NCBI RefSeq assembly: GCF_016801865.2
Contig: NC_068939.1
Coordinates: 121,197,671 to 121,261,670, forward strand
DNA: 64,000 nt
From: Culex pipiens pallens
Taxonomy: Eukaryota > Arthropoda > Insecta > Diptera > Culicidae
Reading direction: 5' to 3'
In this document: piece after piece, positions 31,602 through 42,945 of the stretch
Numbering within the stretch: position 1 is the first letter of the stretch
How the letters are laid out: the number at the start of each line of letters is the position of its first letter
Notes under the pieces: generated by a model
The model's input: the letters and a program-made list of their open reading frames with translations, nothing else
Database searches by the model: none
What the model was told of the DNA's origin: nothing
Position numbers and translations under genes: made by a program

Positions 31602-32664
31602 TAGGGCGTCCAATTTTCCCAGGTTTTGGATTTCCCGGGAAACGGGAAAAATATTTTTGAAATCCCTGGAATTCCCGGGATCCCGGGAAATTTTTGTATC
31701 AGTAATAAAATCTATGTTTTCATTACATTTTTTATGTTTTCAAGCTAAAAATCATAGAATTAGCTTAATAATATTAATTGGTGATAATTTACACTTCAAT
31801 CTAAACAAAGACGAATGTTTTTAAATAGCCTTAAAGAAATTAAAAATTGATAACAATCAATTTTGTTTTTTTTTTTGTGGTGTTTTGGTTTTTAAATCAG
31901 CTACAATTTTAAATTCCAATATGATTCATTGTTTTTTTATTTGCGATTCAAATTTTATAAGTTTTTCTTTTTTCTCGTTTATTTTTTTTTATATGACATG
32001 AGTAAAACAGCTTCAAATTTTCATTTATATTTCTAAAAAACAAAAAAAGACAACAAATAAAATAATACTAGTCAATGTAAAATTCTAGATAAGTTTTGAA
32101 TTCACATATAAAACATATTTTACAAATTAACTTCAAGTACATTTGTAAGTCGGTGTACTAATTGTTTTGTTCTGTTCCTGTTTTAACCAAAGTCATCCAA
32201 AACATTTTGCATTTTTTTTGCTTAAATACCTGTATTGATTCGTACATTTGTCCTTATTTGCCCCAGATGCCGGTGTTTGATTAAAAATAATTTAATATGA
32301 GTTTTTTTTAATTTAAAATCGTAAATTTATGTAAATATATTCAGTCTTTAAAAAAATTAAAGAGAAAAAAATTGAAGCGCTAGGCATTTTGCGGACCTGT
32401 TAAATCAAATTATAATAATTTTCCTTAATAAGCCAAATAAATGCTGACATTTGCCAAATACAAATTTTAATGCATTTTATCGATTACTAAGTATTCAACT
32501 GTTTTACTATTTCCAAATACGAATTTCCAGACCAAAATATGATTATTTTTTTCAATTTCGGGAATTCCCGGGACAAATTCTAGAAAATCCCGGGATTCGG
32601 GAATTCCCGGTTTTGGAAAAATCCTGGGATTTTTGTCCCGGGAATTCCCGGGATGGACGCATTA
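31602..32664. mobile_element. hAT-type MITE, CCCGGG-rich family, copy 3
   Basis: Exact 8-bp duplications GTTCTGAT lie at 31594-31601 and 32665-32672. Ends TAGGGCGTCCAATTTTCCCA and GAATTCCCGGGATGGACGC then ATTA are inverted. It is in the opposite orientation to copy 2 and lies inside a family A repeat (the host sequence GTGAAACTTTGTCCTAAGG precedes it, and GATCACGAATTTGAGG follows). 1063 bp, no transposase frame. Confidence 0.9.
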
Positions 32665-32672
32665 GTTCTGAT

Positions 32673-33062
32673 CACGAATTTGAGGTCAGTCTCGTGACGG
32701 AGGACGGAAAATGGAAGAGTTTTTAAAACTTTTTAAGTGTTTTTTTCCGATGAAAAATACGTTTTTTTCGGAATTTTGAGTACGCCATTCAATCGAGCGT
32801 CCAATTTTACATAAAAGTCCCTTTGACACCAAATTTCTATCTCATCACCGTTTCAGGCTGCAAATTATTGAAAAACACCTCTTTTTTCGCATGTTCAAAA
32901 ATAAAAGGGGTCGTACCGCGCCTCCGTCACGAGATATTAAAAAAATGACCTCAGATTCGTGATCAAAGACAAAAGTTACCCCTTAGGACAAAGTTTCACG
33001 CAAATCGAAGAGGGGTCGGGGCAAAAGCTGTGTGAGTTGGCGGAGAATTACCCATAGGTAAT
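32673..33062 (+). repeat. Interspersed repeat family A, best copy
   Basis: Contains TTTTTTCGGAATTTTGAGTA, CAATTTTACATAAAAGTCCC, TTTGACACCAAATTTCTATC, GGGGTCGTACCGCGCCTCCG and CCTTAGGACAAAGTTTCACG. It shows the uninterrupted sequence into which the SINE at 42.2 kb inserted. Confidence 0.6.
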
Positions 33063-33528
33063 GTTAGTTAAAAAAACTAACTTAATCCACCTATGTGGTT
33101 TATGCCTTCCTCATTTTTTATCAAAAATGGGTAATATGAGTGGTAAAAACATCAGCTATTTTTTAAGATCTAGAAAAATAAGTACACAGAAATAACTTAT
33201 GTGGTAATAACTCGAGACAGGGTAGCCAGATATACAATGTTGTGTATTCGTTTGAAAGGTCTTTCAATTTCCTAACTAACGATGGGTCGGATGATGGATC
33301 CGGACATCGTTTACATACATTTAAGTGAGATCCGGCTTCAAAAAATTACATAAATATCACTTAAGTGGTCATAACTTGAGACAGGGTTGCCAGATCTTCA
33401 ATGTTGTGGACTCGTTTGAAAGGTCTTTCAATTTCCTAACTAACGATGGGTCGGATGATGGATCCGGACATCGTTTACATACATTTAAGTGAGATCCGGC
33501 TTCAAAAAATTACATAAATATTACTTAA

Positions 33529-34145
33529 CCCTCTACAACCCAACCCCGCCTCTAGACGGGCTTCGATTTAAAAAATCGCCAAAAATCCATTTTTCAACCA
33601 ATTTTTGATCTTCAAAAAGCATTGGAAAGAAGAACTTTTAAAATTTTGGAAAATTTTAGGGTTGGAAGTTTTACTTGTTTTATGTGACTTTGCCAATGTT
33701 TTAAAAAATGTAATTTTTTCAGGGGTCAACTTTGGCTGTGTTTTTTACTAACATTTCCTTTATTTTAAGTAAAAAGAAGTATGCAGTAATTTTTCTAGTG
33801 CCCCAGACTATGCCTCTACGCATTTATTTACAATTTAAATGATAATGGTTCCATTTTATAGCAGAAAATGTGAAAAACATGCAAAAAATTGAAAAAGTTA
33901 CTGTAAAAACATGAAAAAATTAGATAGGCAAAATGTAATGATAGGAGGTGGTAGAGTAGGCCAAATACTACCAAAAACAAACATAAACTAAACAAGATAA
34001 ATGCAAATTAAAATACTAAAAATGAAACAAGAAAAACATAAAACAAGAGAAGTAAAGTTTTTCGTAGAACAAAAGTTGCTCAAAATGACCTCCTGAACAC
34101 AGGAAAAATAAAAATTTTCGAAAAAAAAATTTGGGCAGTAGAGGG
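33529..34145. mobile_element. piggyBac-like MITE, copy B (TTAA target)
   Basis: 617 bp, flanked by TTAA at 33525-33528 and 34146-34149. Left end CCCTCTACAACCCAACCCCG, right end TTTGGGCAGTAGAGGG. The neighbouring tandem unit reads CACTTAAGTGGTCATAAC without the insert, so the empty site is visible and only TTAA is duplicated. Confidence 0.88.
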
Positions 34146-34447
34146 TTAAGTGGTCATAACTCAAGACAGGGTTGCCAGATCTTCAATGTTGTGGACTCGT
34201 TGGAAAGGTCTTTCAAATACCTAACCAACGATGTGTCGGATGATGGATCCGGACATCGTTTACATGTATATAAATGAGATCCGGATATATATGAAAACAC
34301 ATTTTTATACATAACTTTTGAACTAGTTATCGAAACTTCAAACAATTCAATAGCGATGTATGGGACCCTAAACCAAGTCGAATGCAACTGGTTTGGTCAA
34401 AATCGGTTCAGCCAGTGCTGAGAAAACTCAGTGAGAATTTTGGTCAC

Positions 34448-34504
34448 ATACATACATACACACACACATACACACACAATTACACACACACATACACACA
34501 CACA
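34448..34504. repeat. (CA)n-type microsatellite
   Basis: CATACATACA followed by CACACA runs with ATAC and ATTAC interruptions, inside the family F repeat. Confidence 0.85.
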
Positions 34505-34654
34505 CAGACATTTGTTCAGTTTTCAATTCTGAGTCGATATGTATACATGAAGGTGGGTCTTTGAGCTTTTAATAAAAAGTTCATTTTTAGAGCAGGATTA
34601 TAGCCTTACCTCAGTGAGGAAGGCAATACAGGCAAAATTTACTCCTTAAAAAAT

Positions 34655-34742
34655 GACAAAGTCAAAGTCACATAAAACAAATCAAACTTCCGACCCTAAA
34701 ATTTTCTAAGATTTAGAGGCGGGGTTGGGTTATAGAGGGAAA
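34655..34742. mobile_element. piggyBac-like MITE end fragment
   Basis: AAAGTCACATAAAACAAATC, CTTCCGACCCTAAAATTTTC and GGCGGGGTTGGGTTATAGAG match the right part of copy 51852-52468. The terminal TTAA is lost (GGGAAA). Confidence 0.55.
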
Positions 34743-37700
34743 CATTTTTGAACACGTTTATTTCAAAATTTTATAATATTTATTTTAAAAAACCATGAAT
34801 GTCGAGATTAGATTTCAAAAGATTGCGTTGATATTTTTCTAGTGAATTAATTTATTTTTAATGATCGAAAAACAGCAAACTATTTTTCAATTATGATGAT
34901 TTGGTTCGATGGACCTTTTGAAAAAAATTGGTTATCTTTTTTTTTTAATGTCTTTTATTTTTATGTTTAACCTTTAAGTGTTCATTTAAATTAAAGTTGT
35001 ACTAGACAAGACATAACTGCTAAATCTTTTTTTGACTAGGAGTTAAATAGAATGTTAAATATATATGACGATGGAATGGGGTAAACAAAAAAACATTATT
35101 AAATTATAGAGCAGATACCAAACTAGGTTGAAGGATAAAAATATGCTCAAATAATCAAAGTGTGCCCAAATCAGCCCAAAAAAAGGTGTTCAAATTACCA
35201 CACAAAAGGTATCCATATTAACCCACAAGGCATGTCCAAATTACTCCACATGGGTGTCCATATTACCCCTTTCAATTTCTGCGATGAAAACAGGTTTTTA
35301 TCAAAATTTATCGAAATGAATGACATTTTTCATCGAATATGATCTCGAATACCTTCTAGTGACATCCAAATTCCTCCAAAATATCTATGCAGCCTGTGGC
35401 AGACCAATTTCCTTAGGGTGTCCAAATTACCTCCCGCAAAATAGTTCCAGCTGTCAAAATGCTTCTCCAGAAATATTAAGCTTCAAGTTTACTTTTAAAA
35501 CAACCCTTGTTAGTATATTACTCTTTTTTATTGCAAAAAAATAATTATAAAAGGGCCGAGTTTGTGCCAAAAAAGAGATATTCTAGAGTTTAGTTTGAAA
35601 AATGCCCTATAAACATATAAAATCCCTTAGCTGATAAGACCTCAAGAAAAATCCAGTGAGTAGTGAGTAGATTCACTTATTTTTTTTTCTCCATGAAGAT
35701 CAAATTTTAATTAAATGCATCGCTTGGAGTTCAAAACTTAAAATTTAGTTTTACTGTATAAATGCTGGGACATGATATTTATACTTTTCTATTGGACTAC
35801 GTAATATTGGTTTAAGATGTTTGTATGATTCGTTTTTGTTAGCCTTCGCGCAGAAAGACAAGTAAGAAAACAAATTGTTATGGATGAATCAAATTTTATG
35901 TTTAGTTCTGAAAATAAACTGCTAAAAATAACCTGCTAATTTATTTAAAAATTTTAAAATATTATATAAAAGCCTCTCAAGCTTTCTGTGTTAATTTTCA
36001 CTGCTACAATGTTTTAATTTTTTTTTTCAAGAAACATAAAATTCGTCAGTTCTCATATTTCTCTGAAAATTGCAGGATTTAAACTTTACCCGTTATTTAA
36101 TACCGAGTAATTGAACGCTTTGTTTACTAGATGGTTTAAAAATCTAGTTAATAATTTACCTTAAAATGAAAACAAATTTTGTCAAAGATTTAAAAAATAC
36201 TGTGTTAAAATTTGCGGAAATTTCAAATTTTTAAGGTGTGTTTAAGTTTTCAAGAGCTAATTAGAATTAATTTAACACAAAATACATTAATTACAATTGC
36301 ATTGCAAATAGCGTTTCACGTTTTTTACAGAAAGCCGTTCTATTTATAGCTTGAGATTATGACCGACTGATTAGACATCACCAAGTCAACAAGACGCTCG
36401 ATTAAACAACAAATTAAAACAAACTTTCACTAATCCACTTTCCCGCAATTGCTCTCGTTGTGACCACTTGGTTGCTCGAAAAAAAATCTCTTTTTCTGCT
36501 TTTTACTCAATTCCATAAAATCTGAATTTAAAATTTGTTGGAAAGGTTTCTAAAAAAATCATAAAACCGAATTGAAAAAAATGCGTGTGATTTTTTATTT
36601 TTAGTTGCGATGATGGAGAAGATTTTAATGAAAATGCCTCATGGCATACTTTTGGCTGTCCAAATCTTAAAATAGGGTGGATCTATTCAACGATGTATCA
36701 CATGTTGAATTTAGACAAGACTTTCATCAAAAAAGATCTTGGTTTAAAAAAAAGTAAATAAACTTCACTTAAGTGCCAATATCTGGAGATATGTTGATCA
36801 GATTTCCAAAATATATGACTCAGTCACTTATGCAACATTCGGATATAACAGATAACATATATTATACGTAATCTTTCAACTACTTATCGAAACTTCAAAA
36901 ACTGCATGGACTATTTAAGGAATATTAAACCGAGTAGAAGAAAAATGTAAAAAGCCTTGAAGTGCCCTGATTGATAAAAATAATGAAAATAAATGTCATT
37001 AAATATATTTTAAATAATTTACAACTTTTTTCAACGAAAATTCCAATGTTCAATACATATGTTTCTGCTACCTGATCTTTCGAGAGAAAAACTGAAGGAA
37101 AAGGCGGACAAAACCTGAAATGAAATTTTCATCGCTGTAACATGTTTTCAAAACAAGAAATATCAGTTTTGAGAACGCAATACCTATGTGACAATAGTAG
37201 GGTTATCAATAATTGTAATTGTGTTTTTATTGTTATAACAAGAAACAATTGAATGAAGTATTTTTCATAACCGGAAATATTCGGATTTTTTAATTTGAAA
37301 TTCTATATCATTTTCTGATAGTCTCATCAAATCTCATTCCCCTACTTCACTACCAACATCAACCGAAAAAGCCAACCGGCATAAAAAGGGTTTCCCGGAC
37401 AAGTCCAAAACAAAAAAAAGTATAATTGGCAAAAGTATGAATGCATGACTAATTGGCCACAAGGGATCAAAGAGAGGCAAAAAAAAAGTTGTGTGGTTAA
37501 CGTCCGACCACGATGAGGGCTTCACAATTGATTAAAAATGGCAACGACACAGGAAAAAAAAGGCCGCCGGGATCCGGAACCTACTTTGGAGCGCAATCGC
37601 GTGTCACGTCCACGACGCAGCCTTGGGAATTGTTCACACTTGACCGTCTACGAGTCAACTGTTGGCCGGGAGGAGCAGAGGAAACGAGATGCAAAATCAT

Positions 37701-38800
37701 AACAAGCAAGCGACAAAAAGACAGTAAAGAGGGAGGCCAGGACAGAGGACAGCGGGCGCAGCGCGGCAAAGACAAATAGGAAGGAAATTATCAATAAGCT
37801 TAAACAAACCGTAATACTGGTCTATATATAAAACAAACTACTAGACGGGGCAGATAGGTTCCACGACGCAACATGTTCTAGCTCGTTGGGGTAGTTCTTT
37901 GTTGGCAAAAGTATCATCAGCTACAGGGATTGAAAAATTGACATTTTGAAGCCTGCTTCATAGCATTGTTGCTCGGATGGCACGTCGACGAAAATCAAAA
38001 TATTGGTTTGTGAGTTCGTTTGAGGTCAAATTGCAATTTCGACAAGATATCATGGCCACAACACAAACTATGTACAACTACGCGAGCTCTTACGGTACAG
38101 CTGAGACACCGTGGTGATAAAGAGATCCCCGGCAACTGCCTGGATGCTGCCTTGTGTGTCTGCTGGAGGTCTTCTTGGCTGGAATGTTGTTACGCAAAAG
38201 CACAACCTCGTTTATTCTGAGTTTTGGTAATGTCAAAAGGGTGAGAGGGCTCCCTTCAAATTTCCTCAATTTATACCAACTCGTTAGGCGCATTGCTCAA
38301 CAGCTAGATTTTTGAGAAAGGTCACGTCACAGCACAGGAGTCGTGATGAAACAAGGCAAGAAGCAACAACTGGAATAAATCACAACATAAACAAAAACTA
38401 GCATCGTCGAGAATCGCCACAAGACAATATTTGCCTCGCTGGTGAGCAACGAACGATGAACAACATACATACATACACGAAGGAGATTACCAGCAGCGCT
38501 CGGAAGGATTGAAATAGATGAATGGAAGAGTGAATGAATGGGAATGAGAATGGGGATTTTTTTTTCGTTGATTATGGCTGCTTACTGCAACCAGCGTTGA
38601 TGCTTGGGGGCCTTGACTTTGTGACTTTGCGAGCGTGACGGGGCAGAACGAGTGGCAGACTTTATTGAGTTTTGATTTGACGTATTGGCAGTGATTTGGA
38701 GCATTTTGGTGTGCATTGAGTGCTATTTATATCAGCCAAATGAATTGCTTAAAAATCTTACAGAACTCAAGTGGATTGAATATTTTCTCACTTGTTATGG
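34743..38800. other. Unrecognised non-coding region
   Basis: About 4 kb without a recognised gene. 35161-35270 holds about four degenerate units of roughly 27 bp built on GTGTCCAAATTAC/GTATCCATATTA words. 37.34-38.7 kb is GC-richer and looks single-copy, with overlapping frames up to 88 codons (for example plus 37513-37779) that show no family motif. Confidence 0.35.
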
Positions 38801-39138
38801 GATTTTTGCCTTCCTCATCTCAATGAGGGAAGAAAAGAGTTTGGATTGAATATAAAGTTAACTAAGTACTAATTAGTATAAAAGTTTATATAGCTTAGAA
38901 CCGACAACTTTATCATAAGTTATAAGTACTTAAGTGGCATTTTTACACTTTTATACACCGGATTTCAGATATTTGAATGAAAACGTCATACGACCCGTCG
39001 TTTGATAGAAATTTGAAAAACCTTTCCAATGAGCCCAGATTAAAGATTTGATGACCCAATCAAATGTTATGGCAACATAAGTAATTATTTTACAGCTTTA
39101 AGAGACCGGATCCCAGCTATTTGCATGAAAACATCGAC
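38801..39138. repeat. Interspersed repeat family F, fragment
   Basis: TTGCCTTCCTCATCTCAATG, AGTTATAAGTACTTAAGTGG, CCGGATTTCAGATATTTGAA, TGAAAACGTCATACGACCCG and AAACCTTTCCAA follow the order of 16.1-16.8 kb. Confidence 0.5.
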
Positions 39139-40520
39139 CTTTAAGAGGCAGTATTTGTAGATTCTGCTCGGTTTGTTCTAGAGGTCGTATCGAGGTGCTC
39201 CGATTTGGATGAAACTTTCAGGGTTTGTTTGTCTATACATGAGATGAACTCATGCCAAATATGAGCCCTCTACGACAAAGGGAAGTGGGGTAAAACGGGC
39301 ATTGAAGTTTGAGGTCCAAAAAATATGAAAAATCTTAAAATTGCTCGCATTTCCGTAAAACTTCATCAATTCCAACTCTCTTAGATGCATTCGAATGGTT
39401 TTTTGAAGCCCTTCAAAATGTGCTATAGACATCCAGGATTGGTTTGACTTTTTCTCATAGCATTTGCAAATTACTGTTAAAAATGGATTTTTTTAAAACC
39501 TTAATAACTTTTCCCAACAGCCTCCAACACCCATACTCCCATAGGTCAAAAGATAGGGAATTTCATGGACTATAAGCCTACGGTATTAACTTTTTGGCCA
39601 ATTGCAGTTTTTCTCATAGTTTCACGGTTTTTCTAGAACAAACATTTTACAACGTTAGTTTTTGCCCTGTATGCCGAGAAGACGGCACTTTTTGGTCTCA
39701 ATTTTGTCATATTCGGAATTCTCGGACAATTTCACGTAAGTTAGAAGTATTGCAGTTGTAATATTGCTTTAAAAAATAATTAAATAAAACATTTTTGAAA
39801 AAAGAATTGGATCTTATTTACCCTATGCTCAATACGTCAAATGCTGTATCAAGTAGGCGAAAACTTGTTTTACCCTCAATCCGACAAAATGCTAAATAAT
39901 ATGTTAATTAATTCTAAATGGCATTTTTTACAATCAAATTCAAAATTACAACACCTCAACCTAATGTAAAATTTTCTGAGGATTCCGAATATGTCAAAAT
40001 TGAGACCAAAAAGTGCCGCTATGGAGGCCTACAGGGCAAAAACTAACGTTGTAAAATTTTTGTTCTAGAAAAATCGTCAAACTATGAGAAAAACTGCAAT
40101 TGGCCAAAAAGTTAATACCGTAGGCTTATAGTCCATGAAATTCCCTAACTTTTGACCTATGGGAGTATGGGTGTTGGAGGCTGTTGGGAAAAGTTATTAA
40201 GGTTTTAAAAACATCCATTTTTAACAGTAATTTGCAAAAGCTATGAGAAAAAGTCAAACCAATCCTGGATGTCTATAGCACGTTTTGAAGGGCTTCAAAA
40301 GACCATTCGAATGCATCTAAGAGAGTTGGAATTGATGAAGTTTTACGGAAATGCGAGCAATTTTAAGATTTTTCATGTTTTTTGGACCTCAAACTTCAAA
40401 GTCCGTTTTACCCCACTTCCCTTTGTCGTAGAGGGCTCATATTTGGCATGAGTTCATCTCATGTATAGACAAACAAACCCTGAAAGTTTCATCCAAATCG
40501 GAGCACCTCGATACGACCTG
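39139..40520. mobile_element. Foldback element with arms of about 540 bp (truncated copy)
   Basis: Left arm from about 39184 (CTAGAGGTCGTATCGAGGTG) to about 39720 is mirrored by the right arm from about 39980 to 40520. The central spacer of about 250 bp is AT-rich. The 60-codon frames at 39250-39432 (minus) and 40269-40451 (plus) are mirror copies and not genes. The outer part seen in the related element at 46067-48163 is missing on the right. Confidence 0.8.
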
Positions 40521-41940
40521 TTTCACATCGGTGAAAAACTCGCTCTTAAAATAATCCCATAAGATTGAAGACAGTGTCCACAGTGTTACCAGATTGTCAA
40601 ATTTTGTTTCATTTCGGTTATTTTATGATATTAAGTGTCAATCTTTTGGACAAACTCTGTTTACTCATTAAATGTAAACCTTTAAGATCTGACAACCCTG
40701 TCATAAAACAACATTATTACGTTGTAATCTGTTATAAAAAGGGTTCAGGAACAGTTTTACGAACTATTTTTAGATATTGTTTGACGAATGCTCCGAAATT
40801 CTTTAAAAATCTGGCAACCCTTCCATGCCTGGATTTAATGATATTTCGATAATATTTACATCAAGACCTTAAAAACCCGATTTAATATCACCAGAGGTGA
40901 AATAGAGCCTTTCTTACGAAATGATGAAACTCCAAAAAATATATTGGTGAAATTAATTTTTCAGAAACATAACGATACCATCCAGTGAGAATTTGACTTA
41001 AAGCTTCGAATTTTTTTAAGCTAAACCTCGAATGCCATTTTTTTAATTTCAGAGGTACGTTATGGGTAACAAGATAATTCTATTTAATTGAGAAAAACAT
41101 ATTGGATTCACATTATTAGAAAAATATAAAGGGTATATTGACGACTTGTCGATGTTTCGATCGAGAATGGGCTGGAACTTTGAATTTGATGTATATGATT
41201 CTGTATAAATAAAACCAAAAATTTAATAAGAAAAAATAGGGTAAAAATAAGACGTAAAACACTAATATGGCTATATCTCTGGAAATATATTTTGGAAAAG
41301 CTTCAAATTTTGGGCCCTAGCAGTTTATGGCGCATGTTTTCGAATGGCTTTTTTTTTAACTGAATTCTTTTAATTGAATAGTGTTATCTGTAAAATAATC
41401 CAAAAAATACATTTAAAAATGTCTTTGACCACATTTACTGGTCGAAAATTGCAAATCGAAAAATAAAATGTTCGTCTGCGACCCCATGGCTACAAATCTG
41501 AAATATAAAGATGGTGGGTTTTACGAGCAGTTTTCCAAAGATGGAAGACACAATTTTTTAGAGCGGATACAGACATCGCACAAGTATTTAAGAAAAAGAG
41601 CTCTAAAAAATCAGGCTTCGAGTTCCGGGTTTCGGGCCAAAATTCAAACGAAAGAGCGCATCAAAACCTTCAAATTAGTAATAGGATTTTTTTCTGGAAC
41701 GATTCCCCGCCGTGCACGAATTTTTTAAGATTTCTGAAAAATGCGTTTTTCCAAAAGCAAACCTTAAACCTTTCTTTTGTAAGAAAGGCAAAAATGATTT
41801 CTTGAGTAACGTAACAGATTTTTTTCTAAGATTTACTTAATAATAAGGGTCGCATTCCTGCTAATAAATATCGACTTTTTCATGTATTATGTTATGTTTT
41901 TCTTCTAAAGTGTAGAATTTTTTTTGTGTAATATAATTTT
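40521..41940. other. AT-rich region with scattered repeat fragments
   Basis: GATCTGACAACCCTGTCAT and AATCTGGCAACCCTTCC recall family F. No element ends and no coding frame were recognised. Confidence 0.35.
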
Positions 41941-42560
41941 GCTTTTTTTCCTTCATGGATAATTCTCTACCAACTCATGCGAAATGGAGAAAAGTTGCTC
42001 CGACCCCTCTTCGATTTGCGTGAAACTTTGTCCTAAGGGTAACTTTTGTCCCTGATCATGAATCCGCGGTCCGTTTTTTGATATCTCGTGACGGAGGGGC
42101 GGTACGACCCCTTGATTTTTGAACATGCGAAAAAAGTGGGGTTTTTCAATCATTTGCAGCCTGAAACGGTGATGAGATAGAAATTTGGTGTCAAAAAAAA
42201 CTTCATCATCCCGGTACGAGAATCGAACTCACGACCTCTGGATTGAAAACCCAGCACGCCGCTATTCGAAACAAATCCCCTACTGGTCAGTATTCCCAGT
42301 GAGCATATTTTACTCTTTTAAGGGATCTGACTTTGCCGAGCCAGACAGGAATCGAACCCATCACCTTCCGCTTACAAGGCGAAACCCGTAACCTCACGGC
42401 CACGGAAGCTCGGCCAAAGGGGGACTTTTATATAAAATTGGACGCCCGATTTGATGGCCTCCAAATTCCGAAAAAACGTATTTTTCATCGTAAAAAAACC
42501 CTGAAAAAGTTTTAAAAACTCTGTCATTTTCCGTTACTCAACTGTTAATTTTTTTGGAAC
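41941..42560 (-). repeat. Interspersed repeat family A, copy interrupted by a SINE
   Basis: Reverse orientation of 32.67-33.06 kb: GACCCCTCTTCGATTTGCGT, TTTGTCCTAAGGG, CTCGTGACGGAGGGGCGGTA, GATGAGATAGAAATTTGGTG, then the SINE, then GACTTTTATATAAAATTGGA and CGAAAAAACGTATTTTTCAT. Confidence 0.65.
42195..42414 (-). mobile_element. Composite SINE with two tRNA-like units
   Basis: On the minus strand, unit 1 (42414 to 42335) has a 7-bp acceptor pair GCCGAGC/GCTCGGC, anticodon loop CTTGTAA (UGU) and B box GGTTCGATTCC. Unit 2 (about 42283 to 42210) has anticodon stem-loop CTGGGTTTTCAATCCAG and B box GTTCGATTCTC. It ends in an A-run on the minus strand. It splits a family A repeat whose intact form at 32.81 kb reads CCCTTTGACACC. 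Only CAAA is shared at the edges, so the duplication is short or eroded. Confidence 0.78.
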
Positions 42561-42744
42561 ATGTTATTTTAAGGGAAATTAAATGTACTTTTCGAATCTC
42601 TCCTAAACCAGAAGGGTTATTTTTTCAATTACAACACAATTTGTCATTTTAAAATTACGTGTTTTTCTAACTTTGCAGGGTAAATTTTTAGAGTGTAATA
42701 ATGTTCTACAAAGTTGTAGAACAGACAATTACAAAAAAATTTGA

Positions 42745-42945
42745 TATATAAACATAAATTTCATCACCGTTTCAGGCTGCAAATTATTGAAAAACACCTC
42801 TTTTTTCGCATGTTCAAAATGAAAGGGGTAGTACCGCTCCTCCGTCACGAGATATTAAGAAACGGACCTCGGATTCGTGATCAGGGACAAAAATTACCCT
42901 TTAAAACAAAGTTTCACGCAAATCGAAGAAGGAACCGTACACGGA
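42745..42945 (+). repeat. Interspersed repeat family A, fragment
   Basis: TTTCATCACCGTTTCAGGCT, TTTTTTCGCATGTTCAAAAT, CTCCGTCACGAGATATTAAG and AAAGTTTCACGCAAATCGAA match 32.85-33.02 kb. Confidence 0.6.

Larger units (their letters stand above)
33075..34640 (-). repeat. Interspersed repeat family F with tandem 164-bp units
   Basis: Starts CTTAATCCACCTATGTGG, the inverse of the AAGGTGGATTAA end at 16.85 kb, and ends near CAGTGAGGAAGGC. The core unit (CATAACT.GAGACAGGGT.GCCAGAT through TTTAAGTGAGATCCGG) starts at about 33208, 33371 and 34157. Removing the TTAA MITE at 33529-34145, the spacing is 163 and about 165 bp. Confidence 0.7.
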
